From Serratia silvae (lineage in GTDB: Bacteria; Pseudomonadota; Gammaproteobacteria; Enterobacterales; Enterobacteriaceae), in NCBI RefSeq assembly GCF_023282985.1, contig NZ_JAGQDC010000014.1, positions 79,331 to 143,330 of the forward strand: DNA of 64,000 nt. Reading direction: 5' to 3'. A model generated the notes under the pieces. The model was given only the letters and a program-made list of their open reading frames with translations. It was not told the origin of the DNA and made no database searches. Positions within the stretch are counted from its first letter, which is position 1. Every line of letters begins with the position of its first letter. Shown piece after piece: positions 18,429 through 26,382 of the stretch. The position numbers and the translations under genes are program-made.

Positions 18429-18772
18429 ATTTACCCTTTAAGCTTTCAATGCCAATCATACATAGTCTGATTTCTCAGGCTACATTATAAGCGTAATCTA
18501 GTTACAGTAGTCTGCTTACCCTCGTCGTTTCTAACAAGTAGAACATTGTTGTAAACGCGCTGACATTGTCATCATCCCATACACCACACTTTTCCCCACA
18601 ACCTGTTTCCAACCAGCTACATGATCACGGCAAAGCGTAAGAGAACCGTGAAAAAGTCGAGCCTGAAGAGATAAAACGAATAATGATCAAATCCTCCCAG
18701 AGAATGCTAAACTTGCCCGCTAAAAGTGTCATACCGCCGTAGCGCACCCAAATGAGAACGAGCTCGATTTAA
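18429..18772. other. 344-bp intergenic region with no gene seen
   Basis: Separates the AT-rich membrane protein gene from ttcA, which point away from each other, so it should contain both promoters. I see no convincing operator, hairpin or small RNA. The ttcA start lacks a good Shine-Dalgarno sequence. Confidence 0.5.
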
Positions 18773-19714
18773 ATGTCAGAAAATCAAACAATTAGCCAAA
18801 AAGAGCAGTACAACCTCAACAAACTGCAAAAACGCCTGCGCCGCAACGTGGGTGAAGCTATCGCCGCCTACAACATGATTGAGGAAGGCGATCGCATCAT
18901 GGTTTGCCTGTCCGGCGGGAAAGACAGCTACACCATGCTGGAGATCCTGCGCAATCTGCAAAAAAGCGCTCCGGTGAATTTCTCATTGGTCGCAGTGAAT
19001 CTCGATCAGAAACAACCCGGCTTCCCCGAGCATATCCTGCCAGCCTATCTGGAAAGCCTGGGGGTGGAATATAAGATCGTTGAAGAAAACACCTACAGCA
19101 TCGTGAAGGATAAGATCCCGGAAGGCAAAACCACCTGCTCCCTGTGTTCACGCCTGCGCCGCGGTATCCTTTACCGTACCGCCACCGAGCTGGGTGCCAC
19201 CAAGATTGCCCTTGGCCACCACCGTGACGATATCCTGCAAACGCTGTTCCTCAACATGTTCTACGGCGGCAAGCTGAAAGGTATGCCACCCAAGTTGATG
19301 AGTGACGATGGTAAACACGTGGTGATCCGCCCGCTGGCCTATTGCCGCGAGAAAGACATCGAGCGTTTCTCGGTAGCGAAAGAATTCCCGATTATCCCGT
19401 GCAACCTGTGTGGCTCACAGCCAAACCTGCAACGCCAGGTGATTGGCGATATGCTGCGCGACTGGGACAAACGCTACCCAGGCCGCATCGAAACCATGTT
19501 CAGCGCCATGCAGAACGTGGTGCCTTCGCATCTGTGCGATACCGAACTGTTTGACTTCAAAGGCATTCACCACGGCAGCGAAGTGGTCGATGGTGGCGAT
19601 TTGGCGTTTGACCGTGAAGATATTCCACTGCAACCGGTGGGTTGGCAGCCGGAAGACTCGGATGACAACGGCTCACCCGCGTTTGAACGCCTGAACGTGC
19701 TGGAAATCAAATAG
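18773..19714 (+). CDS. ttcA: tRNA 2-thiocytidine(32) synthetase TtcA
   Basis: An ATP- and [4Fe-4S]-dependent enzyme installing 2-thiocytidine at position 32 of some tRNAs. 313 residues (E. coli 311). The PP-loop SGGKDS is at 47-52, the paired cysteines Cys122/Cys125 (CSLC) and Cys210/Cys213 (CNLC) are intact, and the GHHRDD motif is near 149. The start matches the E. coli N-terminus (MxENQxI then [17 protein letters not shown]). Monocistronic, closed by a strong terminator. Confidence 0.97.
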   Translation: MSENQTISQKEQYNLNKLQKRLRRNVGEAIAAYNMIEEGDRIMVCLSGGKDSYTMLEILRNLQKSAPVNFSLVAVNLDQKQPGFPEHILPAYLESLGVEYKIVEENTYSIVKDKIPEGKTTCSLCSRLRRGILYRTATELGATKIALGHHRDDILQTLFLNMFYGGKLKGMPPKLMSDDGKHVVIRPLAYCREKDIERFSVAKEFPIIPCNLCGSQPNLQRQVIGDMLRDWDKRYPGRIETMFSAMQNVVPSHLCDTELFDFKGIHHGSEVVDGGDLAFDREDIPLQPVGWQPEDSDDNGSPAFERLNVLEIK

Positions 19715-19721
19715 TCCCTCT

Positions 19722-19752
19722 CTCCGCCTGTGCCCGCAGGCGGAGGTTTTTT
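19722..19752 (+). terminator. ttcA intrinsic terminator
   Basis: CTCCGCCTG-TGCCCG-CAGGCGGAG stem-loop followed by GTTTTTT, beginning 8 bases after the ttcA stop. Confidence 0.92.
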
Positions 19753-19820
19753 CCCCGCTTAATTTTAGATCCTGTTCACAATTCACGCATAAAGTGCCTG
19801 ACAGTGCGGCTTTTACCTTA

Positions 19821-19840
19821 TACTGTTTATTTATACAGTC
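19821..19840. promoter_or_regulatory. LexA (SOS) box
   Basis: TACTGTTTATTTATACAGTC keeps the invariant CTGT-N8-ACAG and matches 17 of 20 positions of the ideal TACTG(TA)5CAGTA. It ends 14 bases before the ATG of the VOC gene and overlaps a plausible -10 (TATACT, 19819-19824) with CTGACA 15 bp upstream. LexA binding here should block transcription. Confidence 0.8.
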
Positions 19841-19854
19841 AAAGGAGACCAACG

Positions 19855-20253
19855 ATGAATATCACCCCCTGCCTTTCCCACGTCTCGCTGGGAACCAACA
19901 ATTTCGATGCCGCCGCACAGTTTTATGACCAGGTTCTCGGTGCGTTAGGCTGCCGGCGCGTGCTGGAACACCCTGGCGCTATCGGCTATGGCCGTGACTA
20001 TCCTGAATTTTGGTTGCAACTGCCGATAGACGGCAAACCCGCAGGCACCGCAAACGGTGTGCATGTTGGCTTCTTCGCCACCAGCAAGCAGCAGGTTGAT
20101 GAGTTTTATCAACAGGCGGTAGCCGCTGGGGCCCAAGGTGACGGTGCGCCGGGCTCACGACCGCATTACGGGGCCGCCTATTACGGCTGTTTCGTCCGGG
20201 ATCTGGATGGGCATAAGATAGAGGCCAGTTTCTGGGACGAAAGCGCGGCTTAG
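19855..20253 (+). CDS. VOC-family (glyoxalase-like) protein, predicted SOS-controlled
   Basis: 132 residues with the vicinal-oxygen-chelate fold: two beta-alpha-beta-beta-beta units starting LSHVSLGTNNFDAAAQFYDQVLGALG and ending YGCFVRDLDGHKIEASFW. Metal-ligand candidates are His9 and the Glu in KIEA. The family includes glyoxalase I, ring-cleavage dioxygenases and antibiotic-resistance proteins; the exact reaction cannot be told. I chose the ATG at 19855 (AAAGGAG eight bases upstream) over an in-frame start at 19804, because the longer frame would run through the LexA box and the -10. The overlap with the SOS box makes DNA-damage induction likely. Confidence 0.85.
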   Translation: MNITPCLSHVSLGTNNFDAAAQFYDQVLGALGCRRVLEHPGAIGYGRDYPEFWLQLPIDGKPAGTANGVHVGFFATSKQQVDEFYQQAVAAGAQGDGAPGSRPHYGAAYYGCFVRDLDGHKIEASFWDESAA

Positions 20254-20280
20254 CCTAATCGGAGCGACATGTAGTTAACC

Positions 20281-20305
20281 GGGCGTAGCATGCTGCGCCC
20301 CTACG
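20281..20305. repeat. Palindromic 3'-end repeat, copy A
   Basis: GGGCGTAGCATGCTGCGCCC followed by CTACG; 9 of 10 arm positions pair as DNA and the tenth can pair as G-U in RNA. Outer inverted pairs (CTAATC/GATTAG at about 20255/20327 and AACCGG/CCGGTT) suggest a larger structure. It lies between the VOC gene and the convergent fnrS. Confidence 0.6.
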
Positions 20306-20348
20306 GAGTGAACCGGTTGTTTGGGATTAGCCGAAGGGAAAAAAGCAT

Positions 20349-20473
20349 AAAAAAATGCCGGTGATTAAACCGGCATCGTATTGAATTAAATGTGCTATGC
20401 AATAATTCTAAAAATAAGAAAGTAAAACAATTATGGAGCGCAACGCCCATCGCTTGACGTTGCATTCACCTGC
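20349..20473 (-). ncRNA. fnrS: FnrS, anaerobically induced Hfq-dependent sRNA
   Basis: The minus strand from 20473 reads GCAGGTGAATGCAACGTC, then AAGCGATGGGCGTTGCGCTCC, then a U-rich middle, a TGCATAGCACA block and a final ATGCCGG/CCGGCAT hairpin with seven T residues. This follows E. coli FnrS almost base for base through the first 45 nt, with the same length (about 122-125 nt) and terminator position. FnrS represses aerobic-metabolism and oxidative-stress mRNAs when FNR is active. It sits next to zntB, as in E. coli. The 5' end is assigned by homology. Confidence 0.93.
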
Positions 20474-20508
20474 AAGAGTAAGGATGCCGTAGTTCGCGTG
20501 AGCAAATG

Positions 20509-20522
20509 TTGATACTGCTCAA
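20509..20522 (-). promoter_or_regulatory. FNR site of fnrS
   Basis: On the minus strand TTGAGCAGTATCAA, matching TTGAT-N4-ATCAA at 9 of 10 fixed positions. Its centre is about 42 bases upstream of the inferred fnrS start, the spacing of class II FNR-activated promoters. Confidence 0.85.
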
Positions 20523-20552
20523 CTTTACTCGCGTTTTCGCCACTATTTATCG

Positions 20553-21536
20553 TTATAGCCAGCGGCTCCGCCTCAACCACCAGGCAACGCCCCCGACCAA
20601 TGCCACCAGCATGAAACAGAAAGAGGCAAACGCCAGTGGGCTATCGCTGCCTGGGATCCCCCCCAGGTTGACCCCAAACAGCCCGGTCAAAAAGGTAGTG
20701 GGCAAAAAGACCATCGCCATCAGTGACATGGTGTAGGTACGGCGGTTCATGGCGTCGGCCATCACGGTAGTGATTTCATCGGACAGGATCGCCGTGCGGG
20801 CAATGCTGCCATCCAGGTCATCTAATCCGCGCCCCAGGCGGTCGGCAATGTCCTGCATGCGGCGGCGTTCATCGTCATTCATCCACGGCAGGCGGTCGCT
20901 CGCTAAACGTGAGAAGACATCGCGCTGCGGTGCCATGTAGCGGCGTAGCACAATCAACTGTTTGCGGATCAGTGCCAACTGCCCACGCTCCGGGGTTTGC
21001 TGCTCCAACAGCGCATCTTCCAGATCGATGATCTTGTCGTGCAGATCTTCAATGAATTCACTGGTGTGGTCGGTGAGCGCATCAGCGATTTCCACCAGCC
21101 AGTTACCGCTATTAATCGGCCCCTGGCCATTACGCAATTCATTGACTACCTCATCGATTGAGTAGACCTTGCGATGACGAGTGGAAATAATCAACTTATC
21201 GGTGATGTACACGCGGAACGTCACCAGTTGGTCAGGCCGTGAATCCGTATTGAAGTTGATGCCACGCAGCGTGATCAGCGTCCCATCGCCCAACCGGGTG
21301 ACGCGTGGCCGGGTACTTTCCCCCGCCAGTGCTTCTCTTACCAAATCTGGCAGCAGCGGTGTATTAGCCAGCCACTCGGCGCTAGCCGGATGAGCATAGT
21401 CCAGATGCAGCCAGCATGGCTCCTCGCTAGTGATCTTATCGTCATCCTCAATTGGCGTAGTACCACCCTTGCCGTCGAGTTGATAGGCATAGACCGCGTC
21501 GGGCACCTGCAGTTCGCGCCCTTCAATGACATCCAT
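20553..21536 (-). CDS. zntB: Zinc transporter ZntB (CorA superfamily)
   Basis: A 327-residue inner-membrane pentameric transporter moving Zn2+ across the membrane. It has a large cytoplasmic N-terminal domain (about 1-265) and two C-terminal TM helices, TM1 ending in the GxN signature as GVN ([17 protein letters not shown]) and TM2 [21 protein letters not shown]. The length equals E. coli ZntB. It lies immediately upstream of the fnrS promoter region, on the same strand as fnrS. Confidence 0.95.
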   Translation of the reverse strand: MDVIEGRELQVPDAVYAYQLDGKGGTTPIEDDDKITSEEPCWLHLDYAHPASAEWLANTPLLPDLVREALAGESTRPRVTRLGDGTLITLRGINFNTDSRPDQLVTFRVYITDKLIISTRHRKVYSIDEVVNELRNGQGPINSGNWLVEIADALTDHTSEFIEDLHDKIIDLEDALLEQQTPERGQLALIRKQLIVLRRYMAPQRDVFSRLASDRLPWMNDDERRRMQDIADRLGRGLDDLDGSIARTAILSDEITTVMADAMNRRTYTMSLMAMVFLPTTFLTGLFGVNLGGIPGSDSPLAFASFCFMLVALVGGVAWWLRRSRWL

Positions 21537-21626
21537 TCAAAACCCTCGTTATTTTGCCGTTGATACAGAGTCTAGCGTTATTGCCTTAGGGATCAAAGTG
21601 GCAACGCCATAACGGGATCTGAAAGT

Positions 21627-21653
21627 AAAAAGCCCCCGCATTAGCGAAGGCTT
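21627..21653 (-). terminator. mppA intrinsic terminator
   Basis: On the minus strand AAGCCTTCGC-TAAT-GCGGGGGCTT, a stem with two mismatched positions, followed by a short T-run, 23 bases past the mppA stop. Confidence 0.75.
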
Positions 21654-21676
21654 GGTAGGCAACAAGACTCTGAACA

Positions 21677-23311
21677 TTAATGTTTCAGAATATACATTTC
21701 CTGGCTATAGGCGACATCTTCAGGGTTAGTGATTGGGTAACCCTTCACCCAGGGCTTGATTAGACGGCCATTGGTGTATTGATAGATCGGGGCGATCGGG
21801 GCCTCGGCCGCAATCATCTGCTCGGCCTTGTTATAATCAGCGGTTAACGCCGTTGGATTAGTCTCGCGACTGGCGTCGGCCAGCAGGCGGTCGTATTGCG
21901 GGCTGTTAAATTTGGCGATATTCCCGCTGTGTGAAGAGGTCAGCAGCGACAGGAAGGTCGAGGCCTCGTTGTAATCCCCCACCCAGGAGGCGCGAACCAC
22001 GTCGAAATTGCCGGTGTTACGGCTGTCGATATAGGTTTTCCACTCCTGATTTTGCAGTTTAACGTCAACCCCCAAGGTTTGCTTCCACATTGACGCCACG
22101 GCAATGGCAATCTTTTGGTGACTCTCTGAGGTGTTATACAGCAGGGTCAATTTCAGGGGATGGTTCGGCCCATAACCCGCTGCCTGCATCAGCGCCTTAG
22201 CCTGTTCGTTCAACTCTTCCTGTGACTGTTGCTGCAACAGGCTGGTTTCTGGCTTAAAGCCCGCGGTGACATCCGGCGTGAAGTGGTAGGCCGGTTTCTC
22301 GCCGGTGCCCAGCACTTTTTCGGCAATGATCTTGCGATCGATAGCGTAAGACAAGGCTTTACGCACCCGAACATCATTGGTTGGCGCACGCTGGGTATTG
22401 AACGCGTAGTAATAAGTGCCTAGTTGGTCCGGCGTGTAAACCTGGTCTGGGATATCCTTCAACAGCTTCTGGTACATGTTTTTCGGGAAGGACTCGGTAA
22501 TGTCGATATCACCAGCCTGATAACGCTTGGTCGCGTTGGATTCCTGGTTAATCGGTACAAAAGTCACCTTGGTCAACACGGTGTGTTTATGATCCCAATA
22601 ATGGTCGTTCGGCACCAGTACCAGTTTCTCGTTAACTACCCGCTCTTGCAGTTTGAATGCGCCGTTGCCTACCAGATTGCCCACTTTGGTCCAATCATTG
22701 CCGTATTGCTCAACCACGGCTTTAGGAACCGGGAACAGGCTGAAATTCGCCGTCAGGCTGACAAAATAGGGCACCGGTTTGTTCAGTTGTACTTTTAACG
22801 TGTGGTCATCCACCGCCACCACGCCAAGCTTATCGATGGGCTGCTTACCGGCGATAATCTCTTCAGCATTCTGGATCCCGGCTAGCTGAGCAAACCAGGC
22901 AAACGGCGACAGGCTTTTCGGATCGACCAGCCGTTGCCAGCTATAAACGAAGTCTTTCGCCGTGACAGGGTCACCGTTGGACCAGCGGGCATCTTTGCGT
23001 AGCGTGAAGATATAGGTCTGGTTATCCGAGGTCTGCCAACGCGTAGCAACACCTGGGATCACTTTGCCATGCGCGTCCTGATTCACCAGCCCTTCAAACA
23101 GATCGCGTGCCACCTGCGCTTCTGGCAGGCCCACGGCTTTAATCGGATCGAGCGACGCCGGCTCATCTTTGATGTGCCGCACGATCTCCTGTTTCTCCGC
23201 CAGAGAGGTACCTGGGGGAACCTGAGCTGCCATAGCACCACTAATACCCGCGCTGATGGTGACAGCGCAAAGCGTTAAACGAAAACTCGCCAGAATTTTT
23301 CTTCTCGTCAT
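21677..23311 (-). CDS. mppA: Periplasmic murein-peptide-binding protein MppA
   Basis: A solute-binding protein (family SBP_bac_5) of 544 residues with a signal peptide (about 1-28, ending GAMAA). The mature part runs from KDEPASLDPIKAVGLPEAQVARDLFEGLV to the C-terminus with the oligopeptide-binding WSNGDPVTAKDFVYSWQRLVDP and SYAIDRKIIAEKVLG motifs. Family members OppA and MppA are alike; I favour MppA because it sits beside mpaA and ycjG, which process L-Ala-gamma-D-Glu-mDAP, and E. coli has mppA in this locus. It would deliver that tripeptide to the Opp permease encoded elsewhere. Confidence 0.85.
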   Translation of the reverse strand: MTRRKILASFRLTLCAVTISAGISGAMAAQVPPGTSLAEKQEIVRHIKDEPASLDPIKAVGLPEAQVARDLFEGLVNQDAHGKVIPGVATRWQTSDNQTYIFTLRKDARWSNGDPVTAKDFVYSWQRLVDPKSLSPFAWFAQLAGIQNAEEIIAGKQPIDKLGVVAVDDHTLKVQLNKPVPYFVSLTANFSLFPVPKAVVEQYGNDWTKVGNLVGNGAFKLQERVVNEKLVLVPNDHYWDHKHTVLTKVTFVPINQESNATKRYQAGDIDITESFPKNMYQKLLKDIPDQVYTPDQLGTYYYAFNTQRAPTNDVRVRKALSYAIDRKIIAEKVLGTGEKPAYHFTPDVTAGFKPETSLLQQQSQEELNEQAKALMQAAGYGPNHPLKLTLLYNTSESHQKIAIAVASMWKQTLGVDVKLQNQEWKTYIDSRNTGNFDVVRASWVGDYNEASTFLSLLTSSHSGNIAKFNSPQYDRLLADASRETNPTALTADYNKAEQMIAAEAPIAPIYQYTNGRLIKPWVKGYPITNPEDVAYSQEMYILKH

Positions 23312-23417
23312 GTTAGATATGCCCCAGTTAACCCCATGAATTTTTTATCATATAGCACAAAGATACCCGCTACCTATAGCCACGCGTAACAAGAATGTCA
23401 AAAGTGGAAGTTTGATC

Positions 23418-23456
23418 CAAAAAAAAAGCCCGCAGCCATTATCGGCAATGCGGGCT
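23418..23456 (-). terminator. Intrinsic terminator of the 116-residue gene
   Basis: On the minus strand AGCCCGCA pairs with TGCGGGCT around an inner GCC/GGC, followed by about nine T residues. It starts 17 bases after the stop at 23473. Confidence 0.85.
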
Positions 23457-23472
23457 GATTGCTTAGGCAGGA

Positions 23473-23823
23473 TCAGTCGTAAAGATGAATACTGGCGATC
23501 TTATAGCTGAACTCTTCCCCCTCTTCTTCATCGAAGATGGTGAAATAGCCTTTCTCTACCAGTGGGTTGAGCTGGATATCGGTCTTTTGCAACTGGCGTG
23601 ATTCGGCGTCGTCAAAACCATAGTCGAGGAAGAACTCCCCTTTCTGATGATCCACGTGCAGGGTGAACGGGTAGTTGGACTCGTCCCCACGTCCATCGTC
23701 ATTTTTCACTACGCCAAACCACTCACCCTGACGGATCTGGTTTTCTGCATCCACGCCGCACAGTAAGGTGATGGTGTCTTTTTCGTTTTCGCTGTAACGC
23801 GCGACTATTCTGGCAACTGGCAT
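23473..23823 (-). CDS. Unknown acidic 116-residue cytosolic protein
   Basis: I do not recognise this protein. It begins MPVARIVARYSENEKDTITLLCG, has no signal peptide or TM helix, and is strongly acidic toward the C-terminus (FDEEEGEEF). A DYGFDDAESR segment and alternating hydrophobics suggest a small beta-rich fold. It has its own terminator and is divergent from mpaA (148-bp gap), so it is probably a single-gene unit. Composition is similar to its neighbours, with nothing to suggest recent transfer. Confidence 0.75.
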   Translation of the reverse strand: MPVARIVARYSENEKDTITLLCGVDAENQIRQGEWFGVVKNDDGRGDESNYPFTLHVDHQKGEFFLDYGFDDAESRQLQKTDIQLNPLVEKGYFTIFDEEEGEEFSYKIASIHLYD

Positions 23824-23971
23824 GATAAATCCTCTCTGTCGTTAGCACTTTGTCGATAGTATAACAATCAGCGTCGAATTATTCGCTGAACAGACTGGGA
23901 AAGATGAGCTAAAGCGTAATACACTCAATAACATCGCAATTATTTCTGACTTTAGCTTAAAGGGAAACTCC

Positions 23972-24679
23972 ATGACCCAACACAGACCGCGCAGTGAGCG
24001 TGGCCAGCTGGCAGTTGCAGGTGAAACTTACGGTAAATCGATGTTAGGCGCCCCGCTGCTGTATTTCCCGGCGGCCAAAAGCGGCCCGGATACCGGGTTA
24101 GTGATTGCAGGCACCCACGGGGATGAAACGGCCGCAGTGGTGACGTTATCCTGCGCATTACGCAGTATCGCCCCCGCCCAACTGCGCCATCATGTGATCC
24201 TGGCGGTCAATCCGGATGGTTGCCAGCTTGGGTTGCGCTCCAATGCCAATGGCGTCGATCTGAACCGCAATTTCCCGGCGGCCAACTGGCGCTCTGGCGA
24301 TACAGTCTATCGTTGGAACAGTGCGGCGGAAGCTCGTGACGTGCGACTCTCCACCGGTGGCAGGCCCGGTTCCGAACCGGAAACCCAGGGATTGTGCCAT
24401 TTAATCCATCGCCTGAAGCCACGCTGGGTGGTGTCCTTCCATGAGCCATTGGCCTGTATAGAAGACCCGGAAAGCTCCGCGCTGGGCGTTTGGCTGGCGC
24501 ATAAATTTGCCCTGCCGCTGGTGACCAGCGTCGGCTATGAAACGCCCGGGTCATTCGGCAGTTGGTGTGCAGACTTGTCTTTGCCCTGCATCACCGCCGA
24601 GTTCCCACCGGTCTCAGCCGACACCGCCAGTGAAAACTACCTTGCCGCCATGGTCGAGCTGCTGACCTATGCTGACTAG
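23972..24679 (+). CDS. mpaA: Murein peptide amidase A
   Basis: A cytosolic M14-family zinc amidase that cuts the gamma-D-Glu-mDAP bond of recycled murein tripeptide. 235 residues. Zinc ligands His49 and Glu52 (GTHGDE) and His157 (SFHEP), the substrate-binding PDG...NANGVDLNRNFP block (81-102) and the catalytic Glu210 (TAEFPP) are all visible. AAGGGAAA precedes the ATG. It overlaps the convergent ycjG by 4 bp; the YcjG product is the next enzyme in the pathway. Confidence 0.95.
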   Translation: MTQHRPRSERGQLAVAGETYGKSMLGAPLLYFPAAKSGPDTGLVIAGTHGDETAAVVTLSCALRSIAPAQLRHHVILAVNPDGCQLGLRSNANGVDLNRNFPAANWRSGDTVYRWNSAAEARDVRLSTGGRPGSEPETQGLCHLIHRLKPRWVVSFHEPLACIEDPESSALGVWLAHKFALPLVTSVGYETPGSFGSWCADLSLPCITAEFPPVSADTASENYLAAMVELLTYAD

Positions 24680-25647
24680 CGTGAAAGCTCAATAGCACCG
24701 CACTCAAAGGCCAAACCTGGTACTACGTCTTTAGCCAGCCAGGTTGGGCCATCAAGATCCACAAAACGTGCGCCAGGCACCAACGGCAGCGCCGCAGTAA
24801 TGGCTCTTGAGGTGCAGAGCATACAGCCGAGCATGATCTCAAAGCCCTGCGCCCGCGCCTGTGCGGCAAGCCGTAACCCTTCGGTCAGCCCACCGGTTTT
24901 ATCCAGTTTGATATTGACCATCTGATAGCGCCCCGCCAACCTCGGCAGATCGCCGCTGGTATGGCAGCTCTCGTCGGCGCAAATCGGTAATGGATGGATG
25001 AAGTTTTCCAGGGCGCTGTCGTCGCTGGCCGGTAAGGGTTGCTCCAGCATCGCCACGCCTAAATCCGCCAGCAGTTGGCAACGTGATGCCAAGCCTTCGG
25101 CCTGCCAGGATTCATTGGCATCGACGATCAACGTCATCTGCGGCACTGCCGTGCGGATCGCCACCAACCTTTCGCTGATCAGGTGATCGTCGAGCTTAAT
25201 TTTCAGCAGCGTCGCGCCCTGTTGCTCAAGCTCTTTAGCGGCAAAGGCCATCGCTTCCGGCGAGCCAATGCTAAGCGTTTGCGCCATCACAACCCGTTCC
25301 GGTGCGATAACGTCGCTCAATTGCCATAGATCTTTGCCAGCAAGGCGGCATTCCAAATCCCACAATGCCGAATCAACCGCGTTACGAGCCGCCCCCGCAG
25401 GCATCAGCCGTTGTAACTCCTGCCGGGTTACCCCTTGCGCGATGGCCGTTGACACCTCGGCCAACTGTTCCATCACCGAGGTCTCGCTCTCGCCATAGCG
25501 CGGATAAGGGGTGCATTCACCGACACCGCGCATACCCTGTTGTTCAATCTCTACTACCACGACTTTGGCTTCGGTCCGGCTACCGCGTGCGATCACAAAG
25601 GCGGTATGCAATGGCCAGGCTTCAGGGTAAAAACGCATGCTTCTCAT
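24676..25647 (-). CDS. ycjG: L-Ala-D/L-Glu epimerase
   Basis: An enolase-superfamily enzyme of the muconate-lactonizing subgroup that converts L-Ala-D-Glu, released during murein recycling, to L-Ala-L-Glu for degradation. 323 residues. Catalytic lysines lie in LLKIKLDD (KxK) and VNIKLDKTGG; metal ligands lie in VDANESW, LEQPLP and CADES. The ATG at 25647 matches the E. coli start (MRS...EAWPLHTAFVIARGSR) and has GGGAG; an in-frame start 27 bases upstream is less likely. It completes the mppA-mpaA-ycjG recycling set. Confidence 0.94.
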   Translation of the reverse strand: MRSMRFYPEAWPLHTAFVIARGSRTEAKVVVVEIEQQGMRGVGECTPYPRYGESETSVMEQLAEVSTAIAQGVTRQELQRLMPAGAARNAVDSALWDLECRLAGKDLWQLSDVIAPERVVMAQTLSIGSPEAMAFAAKELEQQGATLLKIKLDDHLISERLVAIRTAVPQMTLIVDANESWQAEGLASRCQLLADLGVAMLEQPLPASDDSALENFIHPLPICADESCHTSGDLPRLAGRYQMVNIKLDKTGGLTEGLRLAAQARAQGFEIMLGCMLCTSRAITAALPLVPGARFVDLDGPTWLAKDVVPGLAFECGAIELSR

Positions 25648-25814
25648 AATGGCTCCCGAGCGAAAAAAGCACATAAAGTCAGTCCACTATACCTGCAGTT
25701 TAGAAACTTTATCTATCCAAGGTGCGAATGTTGCCTTAAACTGCTTCGAGATTGTGAACCCGGTGTTAATCGGCTTCACATCTTTGTATAAACATCGTTG
25801 AAAGGAACCGAGCA

Positions 25815-26318
25815 ATGACTCAGACCGTACATTTTCAAGGCAACCCTGTCACTGTAGCAGGCAAACTGCCACAGCAGGGCGAGCAGGCAAAAAGCTTTAC
25901 CCTGGTTGCCAAAGACCTGTCAGACGTTGCACTGAGCAGCTTCGTGGGTAAACGCAAAGTCCTGAACATCTTCCCAAGCATTGATACCGGCGTCTGTGCC
26001 GCATCGGTGCGTAAATTCAACCAGTTGGCGAGTGGCCTGGATAACACCGTGGTCCTGTGTATCTCTTCCGACCTGCCGTTCGCCCAGTCACGCTTCTGTG
26101 GTGCAGAAGGCCTGAACAACGTGGTTACCCTATCTACCCTGCGCGGCGGTGATTTCAAGCAGGCTTACGGTGTAGAGATCGCCGAAGGCCCATTGGCCGG
26201 TCTGACCGCGCGTGCCGTGGTGGTGCTGGATGGCCAGGACAACGTGCTGTATAGCGAGCTGGTAAACGAAATTACCACCGAGCCAGACTATGATGCTGCG
26301 CTTGCCGCGCTGAAATAA
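25815..26318 (+). CDS. tpx: Thiol peroxidase Tpx
   Basis: An atypical two-Cys peroxiredoxin that reduces lipid and other hydroperoxides using thioredoxin. 167 residues (E. coli 168). Peroxidatic Cys61 (DTGVCAASV) and resolving Cys95 (SRFCGAEG) are present, with the additional Cys82. GAAAGGAA precedes the ATG. Monocistronic, with a terminator shared with the convergent tyrR. Confidence 0.97.
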   Translation: MTQTVHFQGNPVTVAGKLPQQGEQAKSFTLVAKDLSDVALSSFVGKRKVLNIFPSIDTGVCAASVRKFNQLASGLDNTVVLCISSDLPFAQSRFCGAEGLNNVVTLSTLRGGDFKQAYGVEIAEGPLAGLTARAVVVLDGQDNVLYSELVNEITTEPDYDAALAALK

Positions 26319-26331
26319 GCCTGTAGAAATT

Positions 26332-26363
26332 AAAAAGCCCGGTTTTTAAGCCGGGCTTTTTTA
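26332..26363. terminator. Bidirectional terminator of tpx and tyrR
   Basis: AAAGCCCGG-TTTTTAAG-CCGGGCTTT with A-run before and T-run after, lying between the convergent stops of tpx and tyrR. Confidence 0.9.
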
Positions 26364-26382
26364 TGCCTGAAATGCAGCAGCG

